Of a stretch of 64,000 nucleotides of DNA, positions 21,176 through 35,100 are shown piece after piece. The stretch comes from Saccharum officinarum. Taxonomy: Eukaryota; Streptophyta; Magnoliopsida; Poales; Poaceae. The DNA is taken from NCBI GenBank assembly GCA_020631735.1, contig CM036191.1, positions 40,221,335-40,285,334 on the forward strand, read 5' to 3'. The notes beneath the pieces are model-generated. The model was not told the origin of the DNA, made no database searches, and worked only from the letters and a program-made list of their open reading frames with translations. A program made the translations under genes and the position numbers. How positions within the stretch are numbered: position 1 is the first letter of the stretch; each line of letters starts with the position of its first letter.

Positions 21176-23126
21176 AATGCTGACTGTAGGACACAAGCCT
21201 AGATAGGAATTGGCCGTCTTAAGGTTTAGGAATTGCTATAACACCCTTGTTCTATAAACCTTGATATTACTCCTCTATTATTTCTGTACCCTTGATATTC
21301 ATCTCCTCCTTGATACTTGTTTAAGCCTTTGTTCTCATCTTCACTCCTTGCTTTGATATGCTCTTAGAATCTTCTCTCTTACCATCTTCCTACGACATCG
21401 GAAGCAGAGCTTTAGGATATTTGCCCTTAATATGAATAGAACGATAGTATCACAAGCTGAGTCAATGATTGAAGTATGCACCTTAATTGCTTATTGAATT
21501 GTCATTATGCATGTGCTTGTTTTGGATCTTTGTAATGATTGTAATGATCTTGTGGGGATTGTCCACAATTTTATTGAGTCTATAGGCCTAAGGCATAAGG
21601 ATTAATGAAGTAAATATGTGGGTTTTGGTTTTCTCCTGTTTTATCAATCCTGTTTTCCCGAGCAGTCTGTGTTCTTCATGATATATCTCTAGATCTGGAA
21701 GTAAATATGCGGGTTTTGGTTTTCTCCTGTTTTATCAATCCTGTTTTCCCGAGCAGTCTGTGTTCTTCATGATATATCTCCAGATCTGGACATCCAAAAG
21801 TTATGAAACTTTTATGGATAAAAGTAGACTCTTGTATGTTTCATCTGCCGCTGGAATCACTTCTATAGCTATTTGGTTTGGAAGTTATGAAAATCACAAG
21901 ACGATATAGCTGTGCTGTCTGAAACCTGGAGTAGTTTTTGTGGTGCATAGTTTTCGACCAAATTATGTTTGGAATCAGGAAAAGTGTTCTATACAAAAGT
22001 TGTAGAGGATTTCAACAGCTTTCCAACAGTATAAACTACAACTTCATTGGATTAACAGAATAGGAGTTACAGCTATTTTTCTGCGCTGTTGTTTTCTTGC
22101 TCATGAGAAGTTTTAGGTTATTTGATCATACCCTTGCTCATGAGTTTCTTTGAGATGTCAGAAGGCCTTCATGCTAGTTACTTTATCGAGAAGAAGGAGC
22201 AACCTACACTTTGGTGTCCCCTGGTTGATCTTTTCTTAAGGGGGGTAGCCGAGTGAAGAAGTAACAAGAGGAAGGTTTCTTACATTCAAATACTCCACCT
22301 GGAAGAATTAGTTATCCCTATGGTTGAGAAGTCACCATCAAGCGCAGTTGGGTGTTCAAACTTCAACATACCCAAGACAAGCCAGTGGCAAGGAGATATG
22401 GTACATAGATAGTTGGTTCTACGGAGACAAAAAAACTCATTGTGACATCAAATATGGCAAGTAAGTTTTGATCGAAGAAAGCTCCCTACATGGATAGGTT
22501 ATCTTTAATGGTGAAAATATGGTGAAGAACTTGAGAAAGTTAATGATGTGTTGACTTGGAACCCATCAAGGGCATAGAGATGACTTGGAGTTACCTTGGA
22601 GTAGTGAGATTTTATTAGAGATTCATTGGAGACATTATAATCATGGACATAAGGAGGACATCGTCTACAAGGACCGTAAGAATCTAAAGGATACCTTCAC
22701 TAAGTTGGTTTTGATCTTGTGAGATCATCGATGAATTAGAGCCGTCAAGGATTATGACATGGAAGTGTGTTATCGTCCGGAGAAGCAAAATTTTTTGCTG
22801 ATGCTCCTAGCATAAATAGTGTGCTAGGGAGGTTCGGCGACACCAAGGTTGAGTTGTGTGAGAAACTTGAGTGATGTCACCTATACTACAGAGTTGGTAA
22901 TAATAGTGTTCACCTTGGAACAAAAGGAATTGCAAAGGTCAATTGGAGGTAATGGCATAAAGGACTAAGTGATTGTGCTTAAGAGTTGATCAAGCTAATA
23001 GGAGCAAGGTTGTAACAACGTGCAAGCTACCGCGTGATCGTTGTGAGAAAATGAAGAAGATCCAAAGGCAGAGTATCTACATCTCTTTGATCACCGTCTT
23101 CCGAATCTTGAGGACGAGATTCCTCT
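21176..23126 (+). pseudogene. Degenerate chromovirus interior
   Basis: A full element would carry about 4.5 kb of gag-pol here; only 2 kb remain and no frame exceeds 60 codons. A remnant of the RNase H end of pol can be read at about 22640-22800 (KDYDMEVCYRPEKQN), a known signature of Ty3/gypsy pol, with stops either side. The left part has a 91-bp tandem duplication. It is a deleted, dead interior. Confidence 0.65.
21607..21788 (+). repeat. 91-bp perfect-order tandem duplication
   Basis: The unit starting GAAGTAAATATG and ending AGATCTG occurs at 21607-21697 and 21698-21788 with two or three mismatches. Both contig copies carry it, so it is not a local assembly slip. Confidence 0.9.
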
Positions 23127-23140
23127 TAAGGGGGTAGAAT
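23127..23140 (+). promoter_or_regulatory. Polypurine tract of the chromovirus
   Basis: AAGGGGGTAGAA stands directly before the TGTAACACCC start of the second LTR, the usual position and form for Tekay-like elements. Confidence 0.75.
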
Positions 23141-25236
23141 TGTAACACCCTAAATTTTGCATTGTTTCAAAATAGATAAAATTGATTTAATTATGTATTT
23201 GTTTGTGCATTCAAATTTAGGGAATAATAAAATTTGGTGAAAATAAAATAAATCATAAGGATTAGTTACATGTTGATGCATTCATGCCGATGCATTTTAT
23301 TTATTGTGGTGACTGGTTTTTATGTTTTTGCTAAAAGGTTTAAAAATCATTTTTGAGATTGGATTTGAAAAAGCAATTTAGAAAAAGAAGAAATTCTTTC
23401 CTCCCTCTCTCCCTCCAATTCGGCCTGTTGGCCCAATCATCCCCGCCGGCCCGTTTTCCCTCTCCCTCTTCTCATTTGGCCGAAGCCTAGCCGGCCTCTT
23501 TTCTTTTCCCTCACTCTCCCTTCCTATTTCCTGGGCCGGCCCATCACCGACCGGTAACCACCAGCACCCTTCTCTACTCCTCTGTGTCACTGACATGTCA
23601 GGCCCGCCTATCGGCGCCGTCTCCCACCTCCGTCGTTCGAACTCGCACACACGGAGACGCAACTACCGCCCGCGGCCACATTTTTGCGTCATGGGAGTCT
23701 TTGCCCGCGCCCCGGTCTCTATAAATGGGAGCCAGACCCCATCGCCACCATCCTGCTGTAGTTTCCTCCTCGCTCGCTCGAGTTCGCCGCACTGCAACCA
23801 TAGCCGAGCATGTCGCCGGAGCTGCCGCAGCCATAGTCGTCGTCCACCGCTTCACCGTCGAATTGAGTGAGTCGCCGCGCACCTCCACACGGTAGCGGAC
23901 CTCCTCGCTCCATTCTCCCTCTTTCCCTCCCTCTCTTTTGCTCACAAATCGACACCGAACCACCGCAGGAGGCCGACGACCGCCTCAGTGAGCACTCTGC
24001 CGTCTCCGTTCATCCTCCGACCGATTTGGGGGCCTTGGTGAGCTCGCCTTCATCTCCACTCTCTCCCAGTGCTTTTGATTCATCAAATCATGGCCATAGG
24101 CCCTATTCGCATGCTTGATGGTGAGCTCTTGCCGCCGGCCATGGCGCGCACGCCGCGCGGGCCACTCCTCGGCCGCGTGTTGTCCCGGGGTGAGCTCGCC
24201 GTCGTCCCCGCATCATCCTAGTGGCCTCGGTGGTCGGTTTGGTGGCCCGTAGGCCCCGTTTCCCCGCACTGGCAAGCTCTTCGCCGCCGACAATGGTTGT
24301 GCCGCCGCGACCGCCACTGTTCCGGCTGGCCAACCACCCCTCCTTTCCCCTCATCTAATCGTAGCCGTCCAAATCAAATCCAACGACCGAAGTCGCGCCG
24401 TACACTTCGCTCGGCTGTTTTCATAAAGAGCCCCTCGGTTTATTGCATATCCAACCCGCTGTCCTTGGCATACTCCCGGAATACACATTCTCATTTTGAA
24501 AACGTAGTTTCTTCGGTTTAAACGAAAAATACGTTTTCAGATTAATTACAGAATTGCCACTGCACTAAAACGCTTATAAAATCGTCGTTTTAGCTCCGAT
24601 TCGACCCGTTCAACTTGCGTTAGGTTCGTAATTTCATAACCTATGCATTAATGCCACTGTTAGTAAGGTTTGCAACATTTAAAATTCTTGATTAGGTTAA
24701 GTTAATTAACTCGCTATAGGAATCTCGTTTAATTCATATCTTTCGCGTTTTAGCTCCGATTTTCGTGATCTTCACGTTGATGTGATCGTAGCGAGACGTA
24801 GAATATTTTCATAAACTTTTTATCTTGTTTTTATACTGCTGGTGTACTGTTCTAATTATATATTTGTTTGCTATGCATGAATGCTCCTGAAATATGTATG
24901 TTGCCGTGTTGGTCGAGTTCAGACGGTGAGGAGTACGTTGGGAACCCGGGATACTTCGAAGATCAACAGGACCAGCAGGAGTTTATTAACCAAGGCAAGT
25001 ATAGCATGGGCTTACCTTGATGTCCTATTCATTATATAATCTACTCATTATGCATGTGTCCAATATTGCTCGACTATAAGGACTTCCTAGCTAATTGATG
25101 ACCTGTACCTTGATTCCTATGGGGTTATCTACATATGGGTAGAATGCTAGTGCTCTATTCAAACATGATCAATACTATGATTAATGGAACAAACAGTATA
25201 ATAAACATGTATGGTAATAATTGAACTATAGGGTGA
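23141..25236 (+). mobile_element. 3' LTR of the chromovirus, cut by the assembly gap
   Basis: It starts TGTAACACCC and follows the 5' LTR to 24384, then carries sequence the 5' LTR lacks, including an exon-like stretch GTTGGGAACCCGGGATACTT near 24940. The sequence stops at the N run, and the equivalent in the second copy continues 39 bases more before an element inserts at 46250. Confidence 0.8.
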
Positions 25237-25336
25237 NNNNNNNNNNNNNNNNNNNNNNNNNNNNNNNNNNNNNNNNNNNNNNNNNNNNNNNNNNNNNNNN
25301 NNNNNNNNNNNNNNNNNNNNNNNNNNNNNNNNNNNN
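25237..25336. other. Assembly gap of exactly 100 N
   Basis: A round 100-N run is a placeholder for a join of unknown size. The sequence after it (ACCAAATATGCC) matches 4349 onward, and the sequence before it (TATAGGGTGA) matches the sequence ending at 46210. The join therefore sits between two overlapping copies of one 20.9 kb region. Confidence 0.98.
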
Positions 25337-27272
25337 ACCAAATATGCCAAGGATGTGGCCTTGAAGCAGCAATCAAAGGTCTTCGAATCGGAGCCTTCAC
25401 CGAACACCTGGCCAGGGAGAAGCCCAGGACTCTCGAGGAATTGTACAATGAGTTTGAAAAGTACTGCAGGTCTAATAGCGACCTTCGATAGAAGGCTAGA
25501 AGAGCAAGGTCAATTAAAGCAAACTCAGGGCAACGACAAGAATGTGCAAAGAAGCAATAGAAGTCAATTTCAATAGCAACAACAATGAAGGCCTGATCAG
25601 AATGTCTTCAGCATAGGTCACCAGGAGAACAATCAGCAAGGCCAGTATGCACCAAATACCAGTCAAAATACTGCATCATAGGGGCAGCAGGATAATAGAG
25701 AAGAAACAACCAGAATAAAAGCTGGAGCAAGAATCAAAACCAAAAGCAACGAAGGCAGTATTATTTCTTTCACGGAGAGAACAAGGGCCATATTCACCAG
25801 GGATTGCCTAGATGCCAAGGAAACACAGGAAAGGATAAAGGGCAGAGAAAACCCACAGCCTCCGCAGCAACAACTTGCAAGAGAAGTAAACCATGCCTTC
25901 GCTGCACCCCTCAACAACAGCAGTACTGCCCAATATATCCAATCCTAAACTCCACTCAAATACACCCATCCACCCTAGTAGCTGCGTACTACCCTAACTT
26001 CTTGCCCGCATGATGGCCAACCACTCAGAAGCAAGGGCAACCAAGCAACCATCACATGGAGGCTAACCTCACCAACATAAACCCTAGGCCTCTGCACATC
26101 ACATTCATTGAAACAAGCCAGCCTACGCAAATTCATAACAGGCAGCTTGAAACATTACCACCACCTCCACAACCAGCACAACTAGCCACCCCAAGAATGA
26201 ACCTAATCCTAAAAACTAGCTTAACCCTCATGCACTCCTACCAAGCATAGGCATGATACTACTGATAGCTGGAGGCTCATCGCTAGAGTTCCAAACAAAG
26301 AACCAGAAAAAGGACCATTTCAGACTTGTCAACAACTTGGCAGTGCAAGGGCCAGTATGCTACACAGATTGTTGGAAGACACCTTTGACATTCTCTGAAC
26401 AAGACCTCAGTCTAGAAAGCTAACCCTACATAGATGCAATGGTGATCAAGGCCAACATTGTAGCCTGGGAAATCAACAGAATTTTAGTGGACTCAGGGAG
26501 CTCTGTCGACAAAATTTTTGTCAACACCTTTGATCAAATGAAGTTGAGTAGAACTCAGTTGCAACCTTTGGAATCACCGTTGGTAGGTTTTAGAGGCAAA
26601 AGAATTGATGCCTTGGGTAAAATCTCTTTACCAGTGTCATTCAGGGACCAGCAAAATGCAAGAATAGAGTACATGACCTTCGACGTTGTCTACCTTTACT
26701 ACCCATACAACGCCATCTTTGATAGAGGCTTTATAAACAAGTTCAATGTGGTCATCCACATGGGCTACCTATGTATGAAAATACTAGCCCTACATGGAGT
26801 CATCACCATCCATGGCAGTCAGAAGGAGGCAAGAAACTAGAAAGAGCTATCTACAAGTCTCAATGCAACATCAACTTGGTTAAACCATCCAAGAACAATG
26901 TGCTAGAGCCTCCGGACATGCCAAAGGGGAGGATAGACCTCAAGGATCAACAAGAAACAAAGTTAGTATCACTAGAGGATGCAGTCCTAGACAGAAAAGT
27001 TTTCATCGGAGGCAACCTCTCCACCAAGAATAAGATAGAACTCATTGAAACAGTCACCAAAAACAAAGATGTCTTTGCCTGGTTAGCCTCCGACTTGCAG
27101 GAAGTTAGCAGAGATATCATACAACACTCTCTGGATATCAACCCTAGAATGAAGCCAAAGAAACAGAGGTAGAGGAGGATGTCAAAGGACAGGATCCTAG
27201 CAGTGAAGGCTGAGGTACAAAGATTGTTAGATGCAAACATCATTTGAGAGGTCAAGTATTTAGAATGGCTAG
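25337..27272 (+). pseudogene. Second copy: gag-protease-RT remnant (5' part missing)
   Basis: It begins inside the capsid region at the contig edge and runs to the LTR b copy. It differs from the first copy in several indels (for example near 25696, 25795 and 26006) and has CAA at 26652 where the first copy has a TAA stop at 5663, so the protease frame stays open for 133 codons here (26439-26840). Other stops are shared. Confidence 0.85.
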
Positions 27273-28572
27273 TGTTGGCGATCCTTATCTCCAATTTCTA
27301 ACCGTCAATAAGATATAAAAAGAGGATAAATTGGCAAACTTAATCATATATGCATTTACTATTAACCAAGTTCCACATGTATTGGGAGAATATTATTTTG
27401 CAGATCACAAACACAATTACATGGAAGATTTCACCGAAAGGCGCTTCCCAACGCTGATTTGCGCAAAAGAATAAGAGAGACGCCTACCAAATCAATTCAA
27501 AATGAGCAAGGCATTCACCCTGGGCACTGATCCATGTCTAACCCAAGGCGTGCCACACGAAGTCGGTGGCCATTGGAGCCAGTCATGGGCCGGTAGCTCC
27601 CTAGGGGTGGCCGCTCCCTTCCTGACGCCGCTCGTCCTCTCCTTCGAATGGCGGTTGCATGCCTCCATGTAGAAGGCAGTGGTGCATGGGCTTCGTGCTA
27701 GGAATAGTCACATCACCACCTCTCCTTCATGTATAAATAGATGGGCAACCCCCCTCTAAAAAGAGGAGGAGAACACACCATCAACACAGAATTTTGGAAG
27801 AGTAGACACAAGAGTGACACAATGTAGCAAGAAGAGATAAGAGCTTCATTCATATCTTAGCACTCTAGCTAGTCTAGTTTAAGGAGTGAGTGAGGAAGAG
27901 TAAGAGTGAAGAAGTACCGGGGTTGTCGGCTACCTCCATTTGTAGCGGAAGGAATGCCGGAATGTCGGCTCCATCTTCACTTGTACCTCGACGTACTTAG
28001 TACTACTTGGAGTACAAAGGTTCATGTTCTTCTATGGTGGTGAGCTCTTACTTTAAGTTAGTCTTGTTTATACTATTTACTTGCGGGTTCATCGTTCATC
28101 CTTGTGACGAATACTCTAGTAGAGGCCCTGATAAAGACAGATAACCCTCATTGTTAGAGTAGTAGTCGATAGCGTAGACGTGGTGTCTAGGCTAGAGACT
28201 ACCTTCGTTTGCCTTGTTCCCCATGGTTGAGGGGTAGGCGGCAGGTGGTGATAGCCCTGTCTATCCCTCGGACTCCCCCACATCTGGGTTCGACGCCGGC
28301 TACAAGCCGATATCGGCTAGCAGACCAACTGCGCTCCGGTGCCCAAAGCAAATCTATAGTGACAAAGCTATCTTGACTTAGGATCTCTATCCTTAGAAAA
28401 CCGCACTACCCGAGCTATCTTTCTTCTTGTTATCTTGGGTAAACTAGCTAAGAGACTTTTACAATTTGTTCCCTGTGGAAATACGATACCCTGAATACTT
28501 CCGGGTGAAATGCTACAACGGTAATTCCATGTGCTTGCGAATTATTTCTATATGCGTTAAGAAATACCAACA
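27273..28572 (+). mobile_element. Second copy: LTR b
   Basis: It has the same TGTTGGCG start and TACCAACA end as the LTR at 6284-7590 and is seven bases shorter through small indels. Confidence 0.85.
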
Positions 28573-31500
28573 AGCATGCCGGGAACGGTTGCTGTATCAT
28601 CTCCAAACCTAGTTCACCTGTGTATCCTTGTGTTTTATCTTCCTTTTCAAAAAGAAAAAAGTTATTCCTTCTATCCTTCCTCACCATGAACACCTTCCAT
28701 TCAAACAAAAAAAATTCTGCTCCTAAGGATGAGTTTAGAGCCACCACCATCGAAGCCAATCACACTTCTGGCTAAGAACTCCGTCCTGGCTTTGGCGGAT
28801 CAAGCTTATGACCATAAACTAAGCACTGCCAGGAGATACCCCGGATTATCATAAAAAAATACTTTTCTTATCAATAAAAACAAGAACATATTTTCAAGCA
28901 AGTATGCACCCTCAGGTATTCTTGTTTGCTAACCATGACACGTTAAGATCAAGAAGAACATGGGACATACAATGCCTTAAATCATGGGAGGAACATCGAC
29001 TACATACCTTGGTGATCTTTGGTGATGTGACACACTTAAAAGGAGACCCCAACACTACACACTTGACTTTCAAGAAAGTCCAAGTGTGGGGGAGAATGGT
29101 GAGAGTCTCACCACAAGGCCATCTTGGTTAAAAAAAAAATAAAATGATGATGTTAGCTCTACCTTGCTAAAAAAGAGAATATTATGATAAAAAAAGAAAG
29201 AAGAGAAGGAAAGCTAAAAAAAGGGAAATGAAAAAAAATGATGAAAGAAAAAAGAAATATGTACATAGAAAGAGAGGAAGAGAGAAGGAGCAGACATGCC
29301 CCACATGTGCCACCTGACTCCACCCAATTTTGTTTCACGCACATCCAAGTAAGAAGGGTTCTCCTCTTCTAATCTTTTGATACTACACCAAGGCCCATGG
29401 TCCTTACACATTAATTATGTGAGTGACCTAGCCTTGTTGCTCACCTGAGTGGAGTGGTGTGCTTTCCTCTACTTCAACCCAGAGGATCAACGACATACGA
29501 AATCATGCAACCGTTGTAGCAGCCTCAAGCTTTCATCCACATATGATGCTGGTACTTACACTCAGGTATGCAAAGGTATTGTTCACCAACTCCTTTACTC
29601 ATATTTGTCTCCATGAGAAAACAACTTGCTCATACAAAATCATGCTTCCATTGTTTATGTCGTTTTCTCTGGTTTGGTTGTATTAAGCTAGTACATCCAT
29701 AGGCCTTTTAAATTAAGTATGGTGCTTAGGTTAATATGGCCCTCTTTAATAAAAAAAATTAACTTGGTGTTGAATTTTAATTAATGAACTTTAAGTAATT
29801 ACTTTCATAAACAATAGAAGTAATTTACTATAGAGATAAATCAAGGCTATGTTTATTTTTGTAAATTTTACCTTAGCCTTGTTTATGCTAAATGATAAAA
29901 AGTTGGGTGAACAAATAAAATAAAATGAAATAAAAATAATACAATAATTTTAAATGCATAGACTAAAAAAATAAATATAATAATCACAAAAATAAATATA
30001 TTATAATAATGAATAAGATTTAGGCTCCCAATGCTTAAGCTGGTAGAGCCCTTGTTTGTTTCTTTTTTCTCTACTTTATTAAATAAAACACATACAAAAA
30101 CAAGTGTGGGGGAGATCTCTCAAGCATAAGTAACACTCATTCGAGATCTCCCACCAATACGTTGCACAAACATCGATTGGTCCAACGTGCAGAAGGACGG
30201 AACAGATGGCTCCAGAGAGGATTGGCTAAACCTCTAGTTTAACTAAACCGTCTCTAACTCCTCGTAGCTCCTTCATGTTCAACTCCCTACAATCTTGAGT
30301 TTAAAACAAACATAATTCTAATCACTAAAACTAAACTCAATTTATCCCTGGAAGCTCCTAATGATGAACAATGCCCCTATTTTACAAACCACACTTTATT
30401 TAAAATCTTGAAAGGTTACATGATCATAACATGTTTAAGATAGAAACTTCCATAAAGTTTGTTCCATAAACATACACTTATACTTGTGGGAAAATATTCT
30501 AATAGGACAATCATGTTGACTAAGTTGTTGTGAGGTGTGATATAGTTCTGACTTAGAAATCCTACCATTTCTATTCGAGGTACTTGGAGAATTTATTTTG
30601 ACAAAAATTGTTATAAAACCATAGTATCACATACTCCTCAATTGGTGAGCAATTCCTACCAAAGCCAAATATGACATCCTGCAAGTTTCAAACTTTCTAC
30701 AAAGTTGCTTGTTATTGTGTTGAGTTTGGTCAAGTCTTGTTGACCCGTGTTGAGAGATTTATCATGCTTCCAAGATCAAGATCACGTACACTCCACATTC
30801 ATATGCTGCTCCTACACTGGGAGTACGCAAAAACATGCTTCCATCCAGATCCACTAAAAATTCTGCTCCTACATTGGGGGTAGGCAAAAATATGTTTGTT
30901 AGGGAAATACTCCATGTTCTAAAACGATAATGATCTCTCCCTGAATATGTGATTTAGAAGAAGAAACATAGGCTATGAAAAAAGAAAAAAAAATATGGGC
31001 ACATGAAGGTCCAAGTACAAAAGAAAAACATGATGAGCACATGATGGCTCATGTATTGAAAAAAAGGGGGAAAGAAGAAAGATAGTCGTGTTTCAAAATA
31101 ATAAGTTATAGCGAGAGATCATATCTACAAAAGGAATATAGTTTTAGTTTACCTTTTTCCACACACATGCACATCCTGATCTAAGAGTATGGCACCTCTA
31201 TCCTTGGATCCTCGATCTAACTTTACAACATATGCAATACGAGTATGTTATATTGTTTATCCCTACCTAAAGCTCCACATAAACTTTTTTAGAAGTAGGA
31301 GAAAACAAAAGAAGGCAAAATTGCTATGCCTTGGAAAGGATTTATACACCATTGAGTGATTTGAGAGTGTCATTTGAGGAGTATAAAGTGAACTATGCCT
31401 TTTTCTTGAGAAAAACTTCCAAAACTCCAAGTCACTAAGATGTGAAATTGGGAAGGTGACTTTGTTTCATGAACTATTCTGCTTTTCAACAACCCAAGGA

Positions 31501-31652
31501 AACATGTTAGCAAATGTCACATATCCCACTTGTGTAAGGAATGTGTTGAATAACCCTTATGTAAGCCATATATCTTAAGATGCTATGCTCATGATTTCCT
31601 TTAACACTAAGCTTTGCTCGAGGATGAGCAAAGGGCTAAGTGTGGGGGAGCT
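28573..31652 (+). mobile_element. Second copy: noncoding LARD-like interior
   Basis: It matches 7591-10673, including the hairpin and purine modules at about 29064, 30100 and 31612. The hairpin before LTR c reads CTTTGCTC here and CTTTACTC in the first copy, so this copy has the better stem. Confidence 0.75.
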
Positions 31653-32168
31653 TGTTGGTGGTCCTTAGCTCCAATTTCTAACCGCCAATTAAGATATAAA
31701 AAGATGAGAAATTGGCAAACTTAATCATATATGCATTTACTATTAACCAAGTTCCACATGTATTTAGAGAATATTATTTTGCAGGTCACAAACACAAATA
31801 CATGGAAGATTTCACCAAAAGGCACTTCCCAACGTTGATTTGCGCAAAAGAATAAGGGAGACGCCTACCAAATCAATTCAAAATGAGCAAGGCACCCCGG
31901 GGCACTGATCCATGTCCAGCCCATGGCCTGCCACGTGAAGTCGATGGCCATTGGAGCCAGTCATGGGCCGGCCGCTCCCTAGGGGCGGCCGCTCCCTTCC
32001 GGCGTCGCTCGTCCTCTCCTTCGAATGTCGGTTGCATGCCTCCATGTAGAAGGCGGTGGTGCATGGGCTTCATGCCAGGAATAGTCACATCACCGCCTCT
32101 CCTTCGTGTATAAATATATGGGCAACCCCCCTCTAAAGAGAGGAGGAGAACACACCATCAACACACAA
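31653..32168 (+). mobile_element. Second copy: LTR c, first part
   Basis: It matches 10674-11190 and breaks at the same A|T Helitron insertion site. LTR c resumes at 36192-36435. Confidence 0.85.
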
Positions 32169-35100
32169 CTAGGACATCAAGCGCCCTTCGGGCGCCCTAC
32201 TACAATGACTACAAAATAAAAGTTATTGTATGCTTGAGAAACATTTGCTTCATAATTAGACGTGGTAGCACAAAGATAGTAAACACATCACATTTATATA
32301 TATAATCACAACCAATGACAATATTTCTTGATACAGAACGTGATACATACTTAATACTAACCTTCACAAGCAAAAGATAGAACTTAAGATGCAATCCACG
32401 GTAGCATGATGCAACCTGCAAAATCATTAATTTGGACGATACAAGTGCTCATCAGAATTTCAATAAAGACACAACAAACTGGGATTAGACAACTCTGTCT
32501 ACAAATTAATTTTACTGTCCTTTTGTACTGAAGTTTCTAGAACACATCAATTCACAAAGTCATCAGTAAGATGAAACAGTAATTCATGTAATGGCAGTAC
32601 ACAAAACTTAGTTTAAGCAAGCCATGAGACAGTGAGTACACAAATCTAATATCCTTGTTCGAGGGGGCACACAACATAAGGATCCTATCACAAATCAAAA
32701 GCAACCTGTAGCAGCAAAGCAAGGAGAGGAATTCATGAGGAACTTTCTCTGATAACATAGAATAGAGGATCTGTGCCTTGCACTGTAGTATGAAGGTATA
32801 CACCTCAAGGCATTAATTTAGGTTATTAGTTAGAATATTTCTATGTTGCAGTTTACAGGCAAGGACATGGTCATGCTGGAGTCAGGTGCTATGGGTAGAT
32901 CAGACTGCTATACTCATGAAGGTCATCCTAGGAAGACGTCAGACTTCAGAACCATACTGACAAGCTGCATGCTATCCTAATAGCTTGTTCGTACTGAATA
33001 TTTTAGATGAGCTACAACAACATAGCCTTTTGTCCCAAGCAAGTTGGGGTAGGCTAGAGATGAAACCCAAAAGAGACGAGAAACAGGAGACACATAAAGG
33101 GACATAAAGGGCACAAGACAAAAAGAGGTCACGGTTCAGGCACGTTGATTGCCAATCTTCAAGCGCTCCTGTCCATAGCTAAATCCTTGGAGATATTCCA
33201 CTCCTTAAGATCTCTCTTAACGGACTTGTCCCAAGTTAGTTTAGGTCGACCTCTACTGTTCTTTACATTATCGGCCCTCTTTAGAACTCCACTACGCACC
33301 GGTGCCTCAGGAGGCCTCCGTTGGACATGTCCAAACCATCTCAACCGATGTTGAATCAATTTCTCCTCAATTGGTGCCACCCCAACCCTATCCCGAATAT
33401 CGTCGTTCCGGACTCTATCCCTCCTTGTGTGCCCACAGCACCAACGCAACATATGCATCTCTGCTACACTCAATTGCCGGACATGTCGCCTTTTTGTAGG
33501 CCAACACTCAGCACCGTATAACATCGTCGGACGAATCGCCGTCCAATAGAACTTACCTTTCAGCTTCTGAGGCACCCTTTTGTCACAGAGAACGCCAGAA
33601 GCTTGACGCCATTTCAACCAACCGGCTGAAATTATATGCCTAACATCTTCATCAATGTCTCCATCCTTTTGTAGCATCGACCCTAAATACCGAAAAGTAT
33701 CCTTCTTGGTCACCACTTGCCCATCGAGGCTAACGTCTCCCTCCTCGTACCTAGTCGCGCTGAAATCGCACCTCATGTACTCGGTCTTAGTCCTACTAAG
33801 TCTGAACCCTTTCGACTCTAACGTGTGCGTCCATAGTTCTAACTTTCTATTAACCCCCGCCCTACTGTCATCAACTAGCACCACATCATCAGCAAAGAGC
33901 ATACACCAAGGGATATCACCTTGTAGGTTCCTTGTGACCTCATCCATCACCAAAGCAAATAAATAAGGGCTCAAAGCTGACCCCTGATGCTGTCCTATTT
34001 TAATTAGAAAGTCACTGGTGTCGCTATCACATGTTCGGACAAACGTTACCACATCCCTATACATATCCTTGATGAGGGTAACGTACTTAGTTGGGACTTT
34101 GTGCTTTTCCAAGGCCCACCACATGACATTTCTCGGTACTTTGTCATATGACTTCTCGAGGTCAATAAAGACCATGTGCAAGTCCTTCTTCTGCTCCCTA
34201 TATCTCTCCATCAATTGTCGTAATAAGAAAATCGCCTCCATGGTCGGCCTACCAGACATGAACCCAAACTGATTTTGGGTCACATGTGTCACTCTCCTTA
34301 GACGATGCTCGATAACCCTCTCCCAGAGCTTCATCGTATGGCTCATCAACTTAATCCCACGGTAGTTAGTACAACTTTGAACATCTCCCTTATTCTTGAA
34401 GATAGATACTAATATACTTCTCCTCCATTCTTCAGGCATCTTGTTAGATATTTTAGATGAGCTAATCAACATATTTTTACTAGCAATGAACTGGGTTATG
34501 GCAGTACTGTGCTTTTTAGTTTTTGCCATATCTTCCTACTCTATTGCCAATTCTAATCCATGAAACTCTTTACCTACTTGTTCCTGATGGTGTAGTTCCT
34601 GCAACAACTGAATCTTGAGAACATGCATGGACAAACCTTTTTTCAGTGTGACGAAGTTGCTGCATCATCTTGATCCATACCGATGGTCAAATCCCGGGCA
34701 GGCGCTAGCTGATTGCAATGGCCGCACCACGACACGAAGAACTCAACCAGCATGGCAGCACCACCAAATGGCCATGGAGGCGACTAAGGCGACAATCTGG
34801 ACACATGAAGCTATACCCAGACCATATCACAGGAATGGACATATAAAAACACCGCACAATCATAAGGATCTCCTACCACTTACCAAGGTCCAAGACGTGA
34901 AGAGATAGTTTTTCCATCCGATAGTCTTGTACTTGTAACCAAAGGAACCAAGCCAATCACAGCAACAGACCTGCAAATGAATGCAAAAGTTCAAAGAGCT
35001 TCTCAAATTTCAGTACAACGCTTGATGGCTGATAGAAAAAATGCAAAGCATCATCAATCAATCAATCAACCATCAAACTTTTTCATGAATGCTACTACTG

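Noticed and set aside
22140..23126. Possible intact chromovirus pol
   Set aside because: Only short fragments such as KDYDMEVCYRPEKQN are readable; stops and missing domains rule out a functional gene.
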